In this document: positions 53,756 through 57,761 of the stretch, piece after piece
Numbering within the stretch: the stretch's first letter is position 1
Layout: every line of letters begins with the position of its first letter
DNA from: Dendrolimus kikuchii
Lineage: Eukaryota > Arthropoda > Insecta > Lepidoptera > Lasiocampidae
Length of the DNA: 64,000 nucleotides
Assembly (NCBI GenBank): GCA_019925095.2
Contig: CM034389.1
Location: 1,510,001-1,574,000, forward strand
Direction of reading: 5' to 3'
Notes under the pieces: generated by a model
The model's database searches: none
Told to the model about the DNA's origin: nothing
Seen by the model: only the letters and a program-made list of their open reading frames with translations
Position numbers and translations under genes: made by a program

Positions 53756-54573
53756 AAAATTATAAAATTTACTGGACTTTAGTCCGCGACTGCGCCTGCG
53801 TGCCTCTTGTTTAAAGAGGTTACAACACAGGTTACTTTGTATTAAATTTTTATGTTAGTGCTATTTGCCCCGGAAGACTCCCTTTATTTTATATCGCAAA
53901 CTATCCCATCTCCCGGATAAAAAGTATATATACCCATTTTCGGTATTAAAACTACATACACGTACACCAAAATGACCAAATTAACCAAAATACGAAAATG
54001 GCAAATCACAAAAAATCCTGTCCTAATTTCTGGGATAACGTTTACATAAATCTATCCCAAAACTTATCCCATTGGCCGGGATGAAAAGTATCCCTTGTTC
54101 ACCCTCGGTATTAAAATTACAGTTTCTCCCTAAAAGCATAACAAACAAACAGACAAATATATTATTATCCCGGAAACTATCCCATTTTTCGGGATAAAAG
54201 TGTCCTATGTTCATCCTTAGCATCGAGAATATATATATACCGAGTTTCAGCCAAATCGGTCGAGTAGTCTTTCCATGAAAACGGAACAGACAGACAGAAT
54301 AACTTTCACATTTATAATATTAATGGGAATTAAGAATTTTCTGTTCATCCCGGAAAATGTGCTAGTGGATACGATTCCAAAATTAACGCGAGGAAATCGC
54401 GATGAAAAATAAAAACAACCATATTTTCAACGCAATTTCTGATTTTCAGGAATAATTTCGTCCCCTGTCAACACATACCGGGAATGGATCTCTCGGCGTG
54501 GATAGACGATTACTGTCCAAGAGGCAACAAGGACGAACAAACAAAACATGATCAAATACAATATGGAATTTAA
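19044..54573 (+). CDS. Gene 1: secreted haem-peroxidase-like protein, 12 exons, predicted catalytically inactive
   Basis: Joined exons (19044-19210, 21494-21633, 25540-25704, 35110-35303, 35922-36111, 39024-39224, 41258-41402, 44055-44208, 46109-46276, 52665-52863, 53488-53593, 54450-54573) give one open frame of 1953 nt, 650 residues plus stop; every junction is GT..AG and phase-compatible. The order matches the animal haem peroxidase fold: signal peptide, VDGTCSNP motif (exon 2), distal helix (exon 3), CIPI.VPQDDPF (exon 4), LDLSMVYG calcium loop near residues 227-233, FREHNRLA near 305-312, proximal His at 393 (RWFHTL), MRGRDAG near 473-479, VGPTLYYIIA and CDSGD (exons 10-11), C-terminal WIDDYC. 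Family members oxidise substrates with H2O2. Here the distal motif reads FGDNVDLV where the family has WGQFLDHD, so His is Leu, and the GDxR arginine is Phe. Secreted location is inferred from the signal peptide. A non-enzymatic role is inferred; the real function is unknown. Confidence 0.88.
19365..20510 (+). mobile_element. Palindrome plus tandem-repeat element, copy 2, interrupted
   Basis: The same structure with fewer tandem units. The palindrome is split at about 19555-19965 by a block with an RTE-like tail and a poly(A) LINE tail. It follows exon 1B directly. Confidence 0.7.
19656..19780 (+). mobile_element. RTE-like LINE 3' end
   Basis: This is the last roughly 100 bp of the family with a long ATGT tail (19748-19780). 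It is nested in a block that interrupts the palindromic element at 19365-20510. Confidence 0.78.
20511..20990. other. GC-richer segment, probably retroposon debris
   Basis: Contains GAAGAAGAAGAAGAATGAAG and ACAGGCAGATGAGGCCGG. No clear ends and no conserved protein in six frames. Confidence 0.3.
20998..21476 (-). mobile_element. Solo LTR (same family) ending 17 nt before exon 2
   Basis: TGTTACGAG..TTGTAACA with ATAT at 20994-20997 and 21477-21480. It is oriented opposite to gene 1. Only ATAT and TTGTTTTTCAG-type sequence separate it from exon 2. Confidence 0.87.
21494..21633 (+). CDS. Gene 1 exon 2: peroxidase N-terminal motif
   Basis: The exon encodes a Cys-rich stretch with RRVDGTCSNP and PSRGAGLTPLPRLLSAYFGPG, the usual start of the animal haem peroxidase domain. 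It is 140 nt long, exactly as in gene 2. The donor CAG-GTACTA is weak, but it is the one that keeps phase with exon 3 and matches the paralogue. A stronger donor, CAG-GTAAGA, sits 58 nt downstream and would shift the frame. A solo LTR ends 17 nt before the exon. Confidence 0.86.
21887..22198 (+). mobile_element. SINE, diverged full-length copy, intron 2
   Basis: Start ATCCGTAGAGG and end CTCCTGCAACAAAAA are both present. Confidence 0.76.
22505..22700 (+). mobile_element. LINE C-terminal/3' tail fragment
   Basis: The frame WNNLPESVLPDKYNL and the downstream CGTCAGGTGATACAGTGGTC match the fragment at 36765-36920 (MPESIFPDKYNLKVFKSRVN), identifying a shared LINE end. Confidence 0.6.
22893..23590 (+). 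mobile_element. hAT-type transposon remnant with terminal inverted repeats
   Basis: AATTACTAGACATCGGATTA at the left (about 22906) is repeated inverted at the right (about 23555-23580). Inside, a + strand frame encodes NFKFCPVTSVDVERSFSANK, the hAT C-terminal dimerisation motif, in a different frame from the upstream MTEQSNALPSSLSQ segment, so the gene is broken. Most of the transposase is deleted. Confidence 0.75.
23591..24087. other. Unassigned spacer in intron 2
   Basis: A G-run of about 10 at 23738 and A-rich sequence. Nothing recognisable. Confidence 0.3.
24088..25462 (+). mobile_element. RTE-like LINE, longest copy, 5'-truncated reverse transcriptase
   Basis: The frame starts in mid-RT (ASYRPISLIS), has one in-frame TGA at 24200-24202, then stays open for 400 codons to 25441. 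RT blocks include DLEKAFDRV, GVRQGCVLSALLF and TLLYADDAVLL; the C-terminus has YGCESWVWKRE, LRWFGHVERM and the basic GRPRHTFHDQID. The copy ends in a tandem ATGT tail, as RTE elements do. It lies in intron 2 of gene 1, directly before exon 3, and is the reference for about ten shorter copies in the window. Confidence 0.85.
25540..25704 (+). CDS. Gene 1 exon 3: distal haem helix, catalytic His replaced
   Basis: The exon starts GNSIRPAKDGFPLPSAR, the standard run into the distal helix. Where active family members have a WGQxxDHD motif, this exon has FGDNVDLV: Gln to Asp, His to Leu, and the calcium-binding Asp to Val, with only the haem-ester Asp kept (D153 in the joined protein). It is 165 nt, phase 1 to phase 1, with donor GTAAGT. 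Gene 2 has the same length and the same His-to-Leu change. Confidence 0.85.
26005..26235 (+). repeat. Dispersed repeat, copy of 60320-60585
   Basis: It lies in intron 3, before the mariner fragment. Helitron-like ends are possible but not shown. Confidence 0.55.
26394..26742 (+). pseudogene. mariner transposase N-terminal fragment
   Basis: From the ATG at 26394 the frame encodes MDKIEYRAVIKYLFLKSNTP and, after an in-frame TGA at 26524-26526 in place of a usual Trp, AAEFKRGRKSLGDDERSGRP and a helix-turn-helix ending VCHILNRHL. This is the DNA-binding half of a mariner-family transposase. It then runs into unrelated sequence. Confidence 0.82.
26743..27220. other. Unassigned spacer in intron 3
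   Basis: It follows the mariner fragment. AATCGCGTATAGTATA is partly duplicated near 27075-27110. No gene seen. Confidence 0.3.
27221..27790 (-). mobile_element. Helitron-like element, opposite orientation
   Basis: The left end TGTACCCGGCAGACGTTGTC is the complement of the end at 61270-61290. The interior repeats CGACATCTACCGGG-like and GCGCCATCTACC segments. Confidence 0.5.
27889..30355 (-). mobile_element. R1-clade LINE insertion with 16-bp target duplication
   Basis: A poly(T) run at 27889-27898, the poly(A) tail on the minus strand, marks the 3' end. GGCTCGCTACAAGCCT lies at 27873-27888 and again at 30356-30371. The long target duplication and tail define a 2.47-kb target-primed insertion. 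Confidence 0.9.
28224..30355 (-). CDS. R1-clade LINE reverse transcriptase, broken by one stop
   Basis: Read on the minus strand from 30355, the frame holds an RT N-terminal part (ASGPDGVPGRVLFLAAKELR, DDPSAYRPIILLNEAAKVF), then one in-frame TAG near 29835, then 510 open codons from a Met at 29756 with DIKNAFNSLP, GVPQGWVLGPIL and FADDTLV. The C-terminus carries CHECGALQDTAFHTLVECAAW, the zinc-knuckle pattern of the R1/TRAS group. The endonuclease is missing because the copy is 5'-truncated. The GC content is clearly higher than in the surroundings. Intron 3 of gene 1 hosts it, in antisense orientation. Confidence 0.85.
30510..30906 (+). pseudogene. mariner transposase C-terminal fragment
   Basis: The frame contains KKILFHQDNAASHTS and ELLDHPPYSPDLAPSDFFLF, the second and third Asp regions of a mariner D,D34D-type catalytic core, and ends YVEKYF where a SINE begins. 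The first catalytic Asp region is missing. It may be the other half of the fragment at 26394-26742, separated by rearrangement and the R1-clade LINE. Confidence 0.82.
30909..31224 (+). mobile_element. SINE, full-length, intron 3
   Basis: It begins directly after the mariner codons YVEKYF and ends in an A-run of about 11. Confidence 0.82.
31740..32360 (+). mobile_element. Palindrome plus tandem-repeat element, copy 3, left arm lost
   Basis: It begins inside the palindrome, has the GTAGACCTACGAAAGGTGCC start of the body, two units and the AATTGAGAACCTCCTCC end. Confidence 0.7.
32747..34112 (+). mobile_element. LTR-like repeat (TGTGACG type) with intact left end
   Basis: This copy alone shows the start TGTGACGAGTGATGG. 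It also has a TATATAAGC site and CGTACCACGC near its end. A Jockey-type LINE inserted at 33000-33717. Confidence 0.68.
33000..33717 (-). mobile_element. Jockey-type LINE 3' end inserted in an LTR
   Basis: A poly(T) start (minus-strand poly(A)) and a minus-strand frame with HRDLELPSIKDYIITLSRRF and HHPNPLV show a Jockey C-terminus. ATGGATTCCA stands on both sides (about 32989-32998 and 33718-33727) as target duplication. The host is the LTR-like repeat at 32747-34112. Confidence 0.85.
34132..34993 (+). mobile_element. Helitron-like copies, probably two in tandem
   Basis: Two starts with AAAGAGGTAAAGTTT (about 34150 and 34804) and one end CAGCGAAGTGGGCACAGGTC plus AGCTAG at 34993. Confidence 0.55.
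35110..35303 (+). CDS. Gene 1 exon 4: peroxidase CxPI.VPxDDP region
   Basis: The acceptor TTTCCAG precedes a frame encoding SDCCLNNQIPNEANPICIPI and VPQDDPFLRRAGIRCLNLTRAE, typical of the segment after the distal helix in this family. The exon is 194 nt and ends AGG before GTAAGT, phase 0. The intron before it is about 9.4 kb and holds the RTE-like LINE 3' flank, mariner pieces and the R1-clade LINE. Confidence 0.85.
35922..36111 (+). CDS. Gene 1 exon 5: calcium-binding loop and VYG motif
   Basis: After a CACCTCAG acceptor the frame reads YSRVTPLLDLSMVYG, matching the family's TxxxDxSxVYG calcium loop. Thr, Asp and Ser ligands are kept (residues 227, 231, 233). It continues through GGLLAFRMEGDREVPAG to a Cys-containing turn. 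It is 190 nt, donor G-GTATGG, phase 1. Confidence 0.86.
36126..36292 (+). mobile_element. SINE, 5'-truncated, directly after exon 5
   Basis: It starts 15 bp into intron 5 and ends in an A-run at about 36285-36292. Confidence 0.74.
36526..36764 (+). mobile_element. SINE, 3' end replaced by LINE fragment
   Basis: The first about 235 bp are intact; at TTCGGTGTTGCTG it switches to a LINE C-terminal fragment. Confidence 0.74.
36765..36925 (+). mobile_element. LINE C-terminal/3' tail fragment
   Basis: The frame MPESIFPDKYNLKVFKSRVN with RYFLGKRAPS and stop, then CATCAGGTGAGACAGTGGTC. It is fused in frame to a broken SINE on its left. Confidence 0.65.
36981..37157 (+). mobile_element. RTE-like LINE 3' end
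   Basis: A copy in intron 5 of gene 1 starting at the HDQID codons and ending with the ATGT tail. Confidence 0.8.
37430..38455 (+). mobile_element. Diverged relative of the tandem-repeat element
   Basis: Three spaced units with TCCACT..CAG.TCCTGAC..GGTGAC (about 37650, 37870, 38285) precede an end GATGAATTGAGAACTCCTCC. A LINE tail at 38005-38240 splits it. Confidence 0.5.
38005..38240 (-). mobile_element. LINE 3' tail with GAAA-repeat end
   Basis: The left edge AGAAAGAAAGAAAGAATTATT reads on the minus strand as AATAATTC followed by TTTC repeats, a LINE-type end. It interrupts the third unit of a diverged tandem element. Confidence 0.5.
39024..39224 (+). CDS. Gene 1 exon 6: REHNR helix, catalytic Arg missing
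   Basis: The exon encodes GDDFDGNLVQG then MWFFREHNRLARKLAEISP, TARKINIAQWQNIFYYE and LIPLIIG, a very good match to the family. The active-site arginine of the GDxRxxE motif is Phe (residue 289) and the haem-ester Glu position is Asn. It is 201 nt, donor GTAAGT, phase 1. Confidence 0.88.
39250..39500. repeat. Dispersed repeat, inverted copy at 60590-60875
   Basis: TGTTGCGGACAGAGAGCACC and GCCGACGCCCATAGCTAGCA occur here just after exon 6 and, reverse-complemented, upstream of gene 2 exon 2. A TGTTGCGG start suggests an LTR end, but no second terminus was found. Confidence 0.6.
39510..39925. other. Unassigned segment with short open frames
   Basis: Open frames of about 80 codons exist on both strands. 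The minus-strand one has RLTLRKLQARYLQGIPLDRK, which I do not recognise. It is probably TE-derived. Confidence 0.3.
39945..40139 (-). mobile_element. SINE, left arm of an intronic inverted pair
   Basis: The minus-strand copy lacks its first about 90 bp. The next copy begins 7 bp away in the opposite direction. Confidence 0.74.
40146..40443 (+). mobile_element. SINE, right arm of an intronic inverted pair
   Basis: Nearly complete, with a small deletion before GGTAACCGC. It ends in an A-run adjoining a LINE. It lies in intron 6. Confidence 0.78.
40446..41145 (+). mobile_element. Jockey/CR1-like LINE 3' part with TATC tail
   Basis: The frame includes FRRNTHILSLLYSILFIPTT, NSFTVKAVQLWNTLPVAIRQ and then an untranslated tail ending CAATAAAGTGTTATCTATCT. 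It sits between a SINE and a SINE fragment in intron 6. Confidence 0.78.
41150..41218 (-). mobile_element. SINE 5' end fragment
   Basis: About 70 bp on the minus strand ending CGTTCCTGCACGGA, 38 bp before exon 7. Confidence 0.65.
41258..41402 (+). CDS. Gene 1 exon 7: proximal haem ligand region
   Basis: The frame reads GRKNALSDGIIHD, then FDPSKEPGVFREYVVGSRWF followed by HTLQPGT. Family members have FRxGHTL here, so His 393 can still act as the proximal iron ligand and the preceding Arg is kept. It is 145 nt, donor GA-GTAAGC, phase 2. Confidence 0.85.
41560..42035 (-). mobile_element. Solo LTR (same family), intron 7
   Basis: TGCTACGAATT..GTGTAACA with ATAT at 41556-41559 and 42036-42039. 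More diverged than the copy at 20998. Confidence 0.82.
42040..42925. other. Intron 7 spacer with internal repeat
   Basis: ATTTAAATGAAACTCGACATAG and ATGGCGCTGC.ATCGC each occur twice (about 42220/42365 and 42320/42475), an old tandem duplication. No gene. Confidence 0.4.
42934..43619. mobile_element. hAT-like non-autonomous element, 8-bp target duplication
   Basis: Ends TAGGGCTGCAAAC and GTTGCATCCCTA are inverted repeats. CACTGCTG lies at 42926-42933 and 43620-43627. The ends are filled with ACATCGAT/ATCGATGT clusters. The middle (about 43205-43430) holds an unrelated piece. Confidence 0.85.
44055..44208 (+). CDS. Gene 1 exon 8: peroxidase linker region
   Basis: The acceptor TTTCATTAG precedes LYRKGKYLGSRTSVDDSLRSG and continues to ADRVDYIMDPD. 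This is the less conserved segment between the proximal His and the RGRD motif. It is 154 nt, donor GAT-GTAAGT, phase 0. An hAT-like element lies upstream in the same intron. Confidence 0.8.
44629..44938 (-). mobile_element. SINE, full-length, intron 8
   Basis: Poly(T) at the left and CCTGCACGGAT at the right mark both ends on the minus strand. Confidence 0.8.
44940..45560. other. Intron 8 spacer rich in GATTTATC sites
   Basis: Several GATTTATC/GATAAATC sequences (45120-45240, 45550) suggest an hAT-like or foldback remnant, but ends were not resolved. Confidence 0.35.
45568..46033 (-). mobile_element. Solo LTR (same family), intron 8
   Basis: TGTTACGACTTG..GTCGTAACA with ATAT on the left and CTAT on the right. 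It ends 75 nt before exon 9. Confidence 0.8.
46109..46276 (+). CDS. Gene 1 exon 9: MRGRDAG motif
   Basis: The exon encodes SDISATDIMRGRDAGFQNYN followed by AYRKLCGMKPAKKFEDF, close to the family's LxIQRGRDHGxxxYNxYRxxCG. His of RGRDHG is Ala. The section before it is a little shorter than usual. It is 168 nt, phase 0 at both ends, donor GAT-GTAAGT. Confidence 0.87.
46918..47170. repeat. Dispersed repeat of unknown class, intron 9
   Basis: A compact segment (CCAACTTCCCGGTTTCCGAT, GGTACCATGGAGCTGATCTG) that I recall as a dispersed type in moth genomes, without visible coding content. Confidence 0.35.
47579..52203 (-). mobile_element. Ty1/copia provirus with incomplete LTR ends
   Basis: Matching LTR segments lie at about 47579-47716 and 52071-52208, with about 5 differences in roughly 136 bp. 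A polypurine tract on the minus strand adjoins the left LTR near 47765. A copia-type primer-binding region (GGTTATGGGCCC on the minus strand) adjoins the right LTR at about 52036-52056. The left LTR lacks the terminal bases seen in the right one, and the right LTR lacks about 50 bp present in the left. Flanks belong to different repeats and no convincing target duplication is seen. Confidence 0.8.
47940..51986 (-). CDS. Ty1/copia retrotransposon Gag-Pol polyprotein, open over 1348 codons
   Basis: A single uninterrupted frame holds all copia domains in order: Gag with a CYKCHKSGHVQKNC zinc knuckle, protease with WYVDSGATSHMT, integrase with an HH-CC region (WHRRLAHLNARS, CESCVLGKQC) and core (HTDLCGP, RSDNGTEYVN), reverse transcriptase with YVDDILL and RNase H with STEAEYMAL and DNQSA. 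The protein would drive reverse transcription and integration of its own element. The more likely start is the internal Met at MASGSG, about 11 residues in. The element lies antisense in intron 9 of gene 1. The open frame suggests a young insertion. Confidence 0.93.
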   Translation of the reverse strand: MKFRVEITTHETMASGSGVSSIPVEKLCGINDYHNWKFAMRMVLLHEDLWEYVQSKEVKDEKKDLKALAKICLSVHSSVYSHVRNAKTAHEAWNNLEQAFQGKGLCRRLSLLRSLFSIKRNEHDCMDVYLSKVTEVVQQLDEIGSPLEDDFVAVIILSGLPSDYNPLIMTLENNNMKLSSELVKSRLLQEEQRRAGSSETVTAMVAKKTVVCYKCHKSGHVQKNCPQNVSKQQHKNKKAFQGKPTSKGMLTAMSVALNSNTWYVDSGATSHMTNNKDLYISFLPIEPVPVNVANGDKLSAIGVGKVKVNLKTGEKTISHVFYVPSLVGSLLSVSALTKKGFNVKFNKKGCIILSGRTVIATATHVNNVYQLDVCNNFTCNAATERVVPKVSVLDTLLTSQVTEVAQSDACSSDASQASLAADSEANAPSEKTSRETWHRRLAHLNARSMYIMKNGMVTGINYDEGSYLPCESCVLGKQCRLPFPKKSKRRSKEILGLVHTDLCGPMPQASFGGSRYFLTFIDDFSRKIFCYFLKGKDEVFTYFKTFKSLVENQTGKTIKVLRSDNGTEYVNKQFQNFLKEHGIKHETTIPYSPEQNGVSERANRTIVEKARCMLQDAGLDNRFWAEAVQTAVYIKNRSPTKAVMGSTPEEKWTNEKVDVSHFRVFGCVAYALVHNTKKFDPKSKRYIFVGYCEESKGYRLMDPENLPTCIKARNVNFFENKFISKNNVTDVSNTSCNELLTPNIMNIISNSEVNNINENENGSDQVVVRSDERGHESFEPDATVSSIVSCDDSSDETYVPESSSLNDTDSSNFVSLNNTTELANMAMALCCDNDEPLTVEQALNGKDAGRWREAMQEEYDSFAKNNCWTLTDLKDGQKPVRSKWVFKIKRGLNGNILKYKARLVAKGFTQKYGIDYQETFAPVVRHSTIRMLFAIAAIKDLDIDQMDVKTAFLNGDLKENVIMEQPEGFVLKGENKHKVYKLNKSIYGLKQAAKCWYDKINTVLTAKMGFKRSSVEPCVYFRNLQGRLSILALYVDDILLFTSSDADKHDIKKRLNEEFEIKDLGQVHEFLGMRVCRQKNKITLDQASFITRILNRFKMADCKPVSTPMEVGLKLTKAEAKLENCEYRNLIGCLMYVAVCTRPDIAHAVGFLSQFNDCYSDIHWKAAKHVLRYLKGTTNYCLVYDKGNFEVCGYVDADWASCEVDRKSYTGYVYKIGNSVISWESRKQKTVALSSTEAEYMALSDACKEGLFIRTFLQECLNLDCVINLFNDNQSAQKLSKNSMLHSRTKHIDVRHHFIRDIVNKKLINIKFMSTDKMLADILTKPLPRVKFSMFLGQFNLRGYYLRE
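52209..52622 (+). mobile_element. LTR-like repeat (TGTGACG type), 3' half
   Basis: It begins directly at the copia LTR and ends CGCTCGCACGTAACA just before exon 10. A LINE tail is inserted at 52325-52547. Confidence 0.65.
52325..52547 (+). mobile_element. LINE 3' tail inserted in LTR, with target duplication
   Basis: The segment is similar to 1430-1720 (GGGCGTAACTA, CTCGGAGTCT, GTGCGTAAAT) and ends in poly(A). CAATAAAAGCGT is present on both sides, showing insertion into the LTR-like repeat at 52203-52622. Confidence 0.75.
52665..52863 (+). CDS. Gene 1 exon 10: VGPTLxxIIA region
   Basis: After the acceptor TTTTATATAG the frame encodes LKRIYEDVEDVELMVAIYTE, then LLPGTAVGPTLYYIIARNLL and a DKFFFEHGDFP segment, equivalent to the family's DIDLFVGGLxE, VGPTFxCIIxxQF and GDRFWYE. 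It is 199 nt, donor G-GTAAGC, phase 1. The preceding intron carries the antisense copia provirus. Confidence 0.86.
52945..53214 (-). mobile_element. SINE, intron 10
   Basis: The minus-strand copy has a deletion near its 3' end but keeps the poly(T) run and the 5' terminus. Confidence 0.76.
53488..53593 (+). CDS. Gene 1 exon 11: CDSGD region
   Basis: The frame reads DQLYEVRKSSMARVLCDSGD, then SVTHIQPQAFLRNGPW, matching the family's QLxEIRKxSLARxICDN segment. It is 106 nt, donor TG-GTAAGA, phase 2. A long TA microsatellite follows about 90 nt into the intron. Confidence 0.84.
53679..53752. repeat. (TA)n microsatellite, intron 11
   Basis: About 36 uninterrupted TA units. Confidence 0.92.
53753..54449. 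other. Intron 11 AT-rich repeat with CCCGG motifs
   Basis: Spaced ATCCCGG/ATCCCATT motifs (53870-54210) recur three times with similar context, and the 3' part reads like a short dispersed element. No gene seen. Confidence 0.35.
54450..54573 (+). CDS. Gene 1 exon 12: C-terminus and stop
   Basis: After a GATTTTCAG acceptor the exon encodes NNFVPCQHIPGMDLSAWIDD followed by YCPRGN and a polar tail, ending in TAA at 54571-54573. The P.C..IP..DL..W pattern is the usual end of the peroxidase domain. Confidence 0.86.
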
Positions 54574-54606
54574 GGAACTAATAGAACTAAATTATTTTAC
54601 CCAGTA

Positions 54607-54627
54607 AATAAAGCATTGTGAAATAAA
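54607..54627 (+). terminator. Polyadenylation signals of gene 1
   Basis: AATAAA occurs at 54607-54612 and again at 54622-54627, 34 and 49 nt after the stop codon, followed by a T-rich stretch. Cleavage is expected near 54640. Confidence 0.6.
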
Positions 54628-54733
54628 ATTTATGTCTTTTATTTCATCTTCGAGGAAGTTATTTTCTACAACGGAACCTAAGTCTGGATTATAGAACAAC
54701 AATTAGCAATAAAATAGTGCTAAAATAATTACG

Positions 54734-55196
54734 ATGGATGCGAGAGTTGGGTATGGAAGAGAGAGCATGAAAGTAGAGTAAACGCGGTCGAGATGCGAGC
54801 ACTGCGCAAAATCTGCGGAGTGACGCCGCGGACCGCGTTCGTAATACCGAAGTAAGAAAGAGAGTTGGTCTGAAAGAGAGTGTCGGGGAGAAGGTAAGGA
54901 AAGGAATGCTCCGGTGGTTCGGGCATGTGGAAAGAATGACTAAACAGATATACAATGCAAAAGTGGATGGATGCAGAAGTCGTGGAAGGCCACGACACAC
55001 CTTCCATGATCAAATTGATCGTGTACTAGCAGAAGGTGATGTCAGGAGCCTTAAGAACAGACGAGCTTGCATGACAAGAGTTATGAATGTCAAAGAGGCA
55101 AGTGAGGTGTGTAAGAATAAGCCTAAATGGCACTCTGTTGTTCGTGCCTACCCCGCAAGGGAACTGGCGTGAAGTTATGTATGTATGTATGTATGT
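54734..55196 (+). mobile_element. RTE-like LINE, 5'-truncated, with target duplication
   Basis: It lies about 100 bp beyond the poly(A) signals of gene 1. It encodes YGCESWVWKRE to the C-terminus with one frameshift near the VTLADRV codons. TAAAATAATTACG occurs at both edges as the target duplication. Confidence 0.86.
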
Positions 55197-55349
55197 AAAA
55201 TAATTACGCTAGCATGACGCTCCGATAGCCCTATTAACGTTTGCCCGCTCATGAAATTTCGCATATATTAATAACTATCTTTGAAAGCGCAAAATTGCTG
55301 TTCTTTGATGTGCAATAAGTCGTAATATTTTTTGATAATAAATTGATAT

Positions 55350-55536
55350 AATATTTTCTTAAGTTTTCGCGACTTGTATACATAATAAAACTACGTTTTA
55401 ACGATTTTAAGCGCGGTAATTTTATTTGATTTTGGTTTTTCCGACGTTTCGGCCACTTTTCAGTGGCCGTATTGTTAGAAAAAACAAAATCAAATAAAAT
55501 CACCGCGCTTAAAACCGTTAAAACGTAGTTTTATTA
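55350..55536. mobile_element. Short foldback relative of 7812-8369, 13-bp target duplication
   Basis: The same left end (AATATTTTCTTAAGTTTTCG) and arms, but only about 60-80 bp per arm. AATAAATTGATAT (55337-55349) and AATAAACTGATAT (55537-55549) flank it. Confidence 0.8.
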
Positions 55537-55544
55537 AATAAACT

Positions 55545-55692
55545 GATATATTCAACTTTTGTTCACTTATTTATTGGCATGCGTTTCTTGTTATTGTGGA
55601 GAACAGCCTATTGTTCTAATGTACTCGTTTACGGCCGCTTGCAGGCTGGCTCATTAGCCAGGTGTTGCGGATTACAATTACAAGCTAATTCT
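55545..55692 (+). mobile_element. Partial LTR (same family)
   Basis: About 150 bp match the interior of the + strand copy at 2181-2670 and the complement of 21250-21370, with neither end kept. Confidence 0.6.
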
Positions 55693-55696
55693 AGGC

Positions 55697-55990
55697 TAAT
55701 TTTAGAGTAGACTATCGATGTTTTTATTGGTACCGGATCGAATTCAGTTTTTTTGTTTGATAAAATAATATATGTTTAAATAAAAAATGCATTAATTAAA
55801 ATGTACCTAACCTAACTAAATCATTATTTGTAGTAAACCTGCGAAAAATTTAAATGTGTGCTAGGACACATAGTAGAAGTAAAACTTCAACGGACAAGTG
55901 GAAAAACGAATAGCAAAAAATGTTAACTTGAAGTTTTACAGACCGGTTTTCAAATTGTACAAGTACATTAACAATCTGCCCGTAAAACTT
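55697..55990. repeat. Dispersed repeat, relative of 11985-12830
   Basis: Shares GTAGACTATCGATG, ACCGGATCGAATTCAG and AACTTCAACGGACAAGTGGA with the other copy. Confidence 0.5.
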
Positions 55991-55999
55991 CAACCACCT

Positions 56000-56637
56000 G
56001 GCAGATATAAGCAGCGTAAGGCGCGTTCACGTCAAGACAGCGAAGCGACAGAAAGCTACGCTGCGCTACGAAAGAGTTGGAAGTTTTGTAGAGAACAGTA
56101 ACGGGCTTAGTGGAGAGTTTAGTGGGCAGTTCAGTGAAGGAGAAGTTTAAGAGGAGATCCAGAAACGAGCTACGCGCGGTAAATTCGGAGTTGAGCACCG
56201 CAGTAGCAGCAGGTGGTAGGGTATTTGCTCGACTGGATGGAGACCACCCCTGGTCTAGAGTATGCCGACATAACAACATTGTGTTGTGTTCCGGTAGTAG
56301 TGACCAGGTTCCAGTCTCCCTTAAGAGAGCAGCAGCGCATTTGTAGCACATTTGGTGTTGCAAATGTCCATAGGCGATGGTAACCGCTTTCCATCGAGTG
56401 GGCCGTCTGCCTGTCTGCTGAACTCTTGCAATAAAAAAAAGGTGGTCTACGCAATATTGGCGACGGTATTGCGAGGGAGAAATCTTATCGTCGGGACAGT
56501 ACGTCGTTAGTTGTGCCTGAAGGGGCAACCCTGCAGGGAAGAATCACGTACGGCTGTGTAAGTCAATAAAAGCGTTTATTGGAAAAAAACTGGTGTTTTT
56601 TTTTCAACCGTGCGTGCGTACCCCCGCTCGCACGTAA
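56000..56637 (+). mobile_element. LTR-like repeat (TGTGACG type) in block C
   Basis: It parallels the copy at 12875-14249 down to the junction CGTAACAATAC, and carries a SINE at 56211-56440 instead of the block A insertion. Confidence 0.68.
56211..56440 (+). mobile_element. SINE, 5'-truncated, inserted in LTR-like repeat
   Basis: It starts at TAGGGTATTTGC and ends in an A-run. AGGTGG at both edges may be a target duplication or microhomology. It is absent from block A. Confidence 0.75.
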
Positions 56638-56741
56638 CAATACTTACTAGTTATTTTAGGTCAAATTAATCTTATTATTGAGTTGGCTGGAAAATCAATC
56701 GCTTTTTAGTGACAATACTGCTCTTTGTGCATAATCTATAT

Positions 56742-57088
56742 ATATAAAGTCGTGGTAGCATAATGGTTAGCGCACGCGACCCAAATTCAAAGGGAGCGGG
56801 TTCGATCCTGGCCGGAACGCATGCACCACTTAGGGAGTTTTCTGACCTAATGTGCATATTTTTACAATTACCACGTGCTAATAACGGTGAAGGAAAACAT
56901 CGTGATGCAACCTACACACCGAGATAACCGATGTTTCAAACCTGCCAAGCCACCTTGGAGAAGTGTGGCGGGTATACTGTCCGTCCCCCCCTATAATGGG
57001 AGGCCCGAGCCCAACAGCTTTCGCTAGGTAGAGGTCAACTAAGAACGGATTTTACGGCACGCGAAGCGGACGGGTATCGGCTAGTAAG
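56742..57088 (+). mobile_element. Helitron-like insertion carrying a tRNA-like segment, block C
   Basis: The longer version of the block A insertion. GGTAGCATAATGGTTAGCGC and GCGGGTTCGATCC resemble pol III A and B boxes of a tRNA-derived SINE. The end is GGGTATCGGCTAG. Confidence 0.55.
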
Positions 57089-57384
57089 ATATAGTGTTAA
57101 TATGTAAGTTAATTTTTGTATTGGCGAAAAATAAAGTGTTATCTAACTTATTTTCTAGATTAAATTGTAATTTTTCTGTTGTTTCTTCACCCAGAGATGA
57201 TATATGACAAAGAGTACGCTTGCTGAGTTAAATAACCTTCAGCATCGTCTATAATAGAGTTAAAATGACTACAGCATTTACAAAATTATCAGTTCATAAT
57301 CGTTTATCTGTGCCACCGTATGATTGTAAAAACCGTTAGTTTACAATAAATCTAGTAATATTACATAACGAGGAGATTAGCAAG

Positions 57385-57643
57385 CATCGCAAATTACCAA
57401 CCATTTGCAACAAACAGCAAAGGCGTTACAAATGCGCTGCTGCTCTCTTAAGACTGGAAACTGGTCACTAATGCCGCGGAATACAACTCATAATTGTTAT
57501 GGCGACATACTCTAAACCAGGGATGGTAGCCATCCAGTCGGGCAAATGCCCTACACCTGGCTGTGGGTTGTTAAGTCGCCTCTTACGACAGGCCGCCCGG
57601 CAGCAGGAAATTGTATTCTTTCTCCGTTCCTGCACGGATAAAA
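57385..57643 (-). mobile_element. SINE, block C twin of 15090-15330
   Basis: The same truncation and the same odd GCCGCGGAATACAAC as in block A show common origin by duplication. Confidence 0.75.
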
Positions 57644-57761
57644 CTTGTACAAACTTAACTTAATATTTTATAGGTAGATAGATAAAAAATAAATAAGACA
57701 TATAGATATACAAAAATTTTCAAATGTCAAATAATTAACAGTCAAGTGAAAAATGTTCTAA

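Noticed and set aside
56742..56825. A real tRNA gene
   Set aside because: The A-box and B-box-like sites are there, but no full cloverleaf could be drawn and the segment lies within a mobile element.
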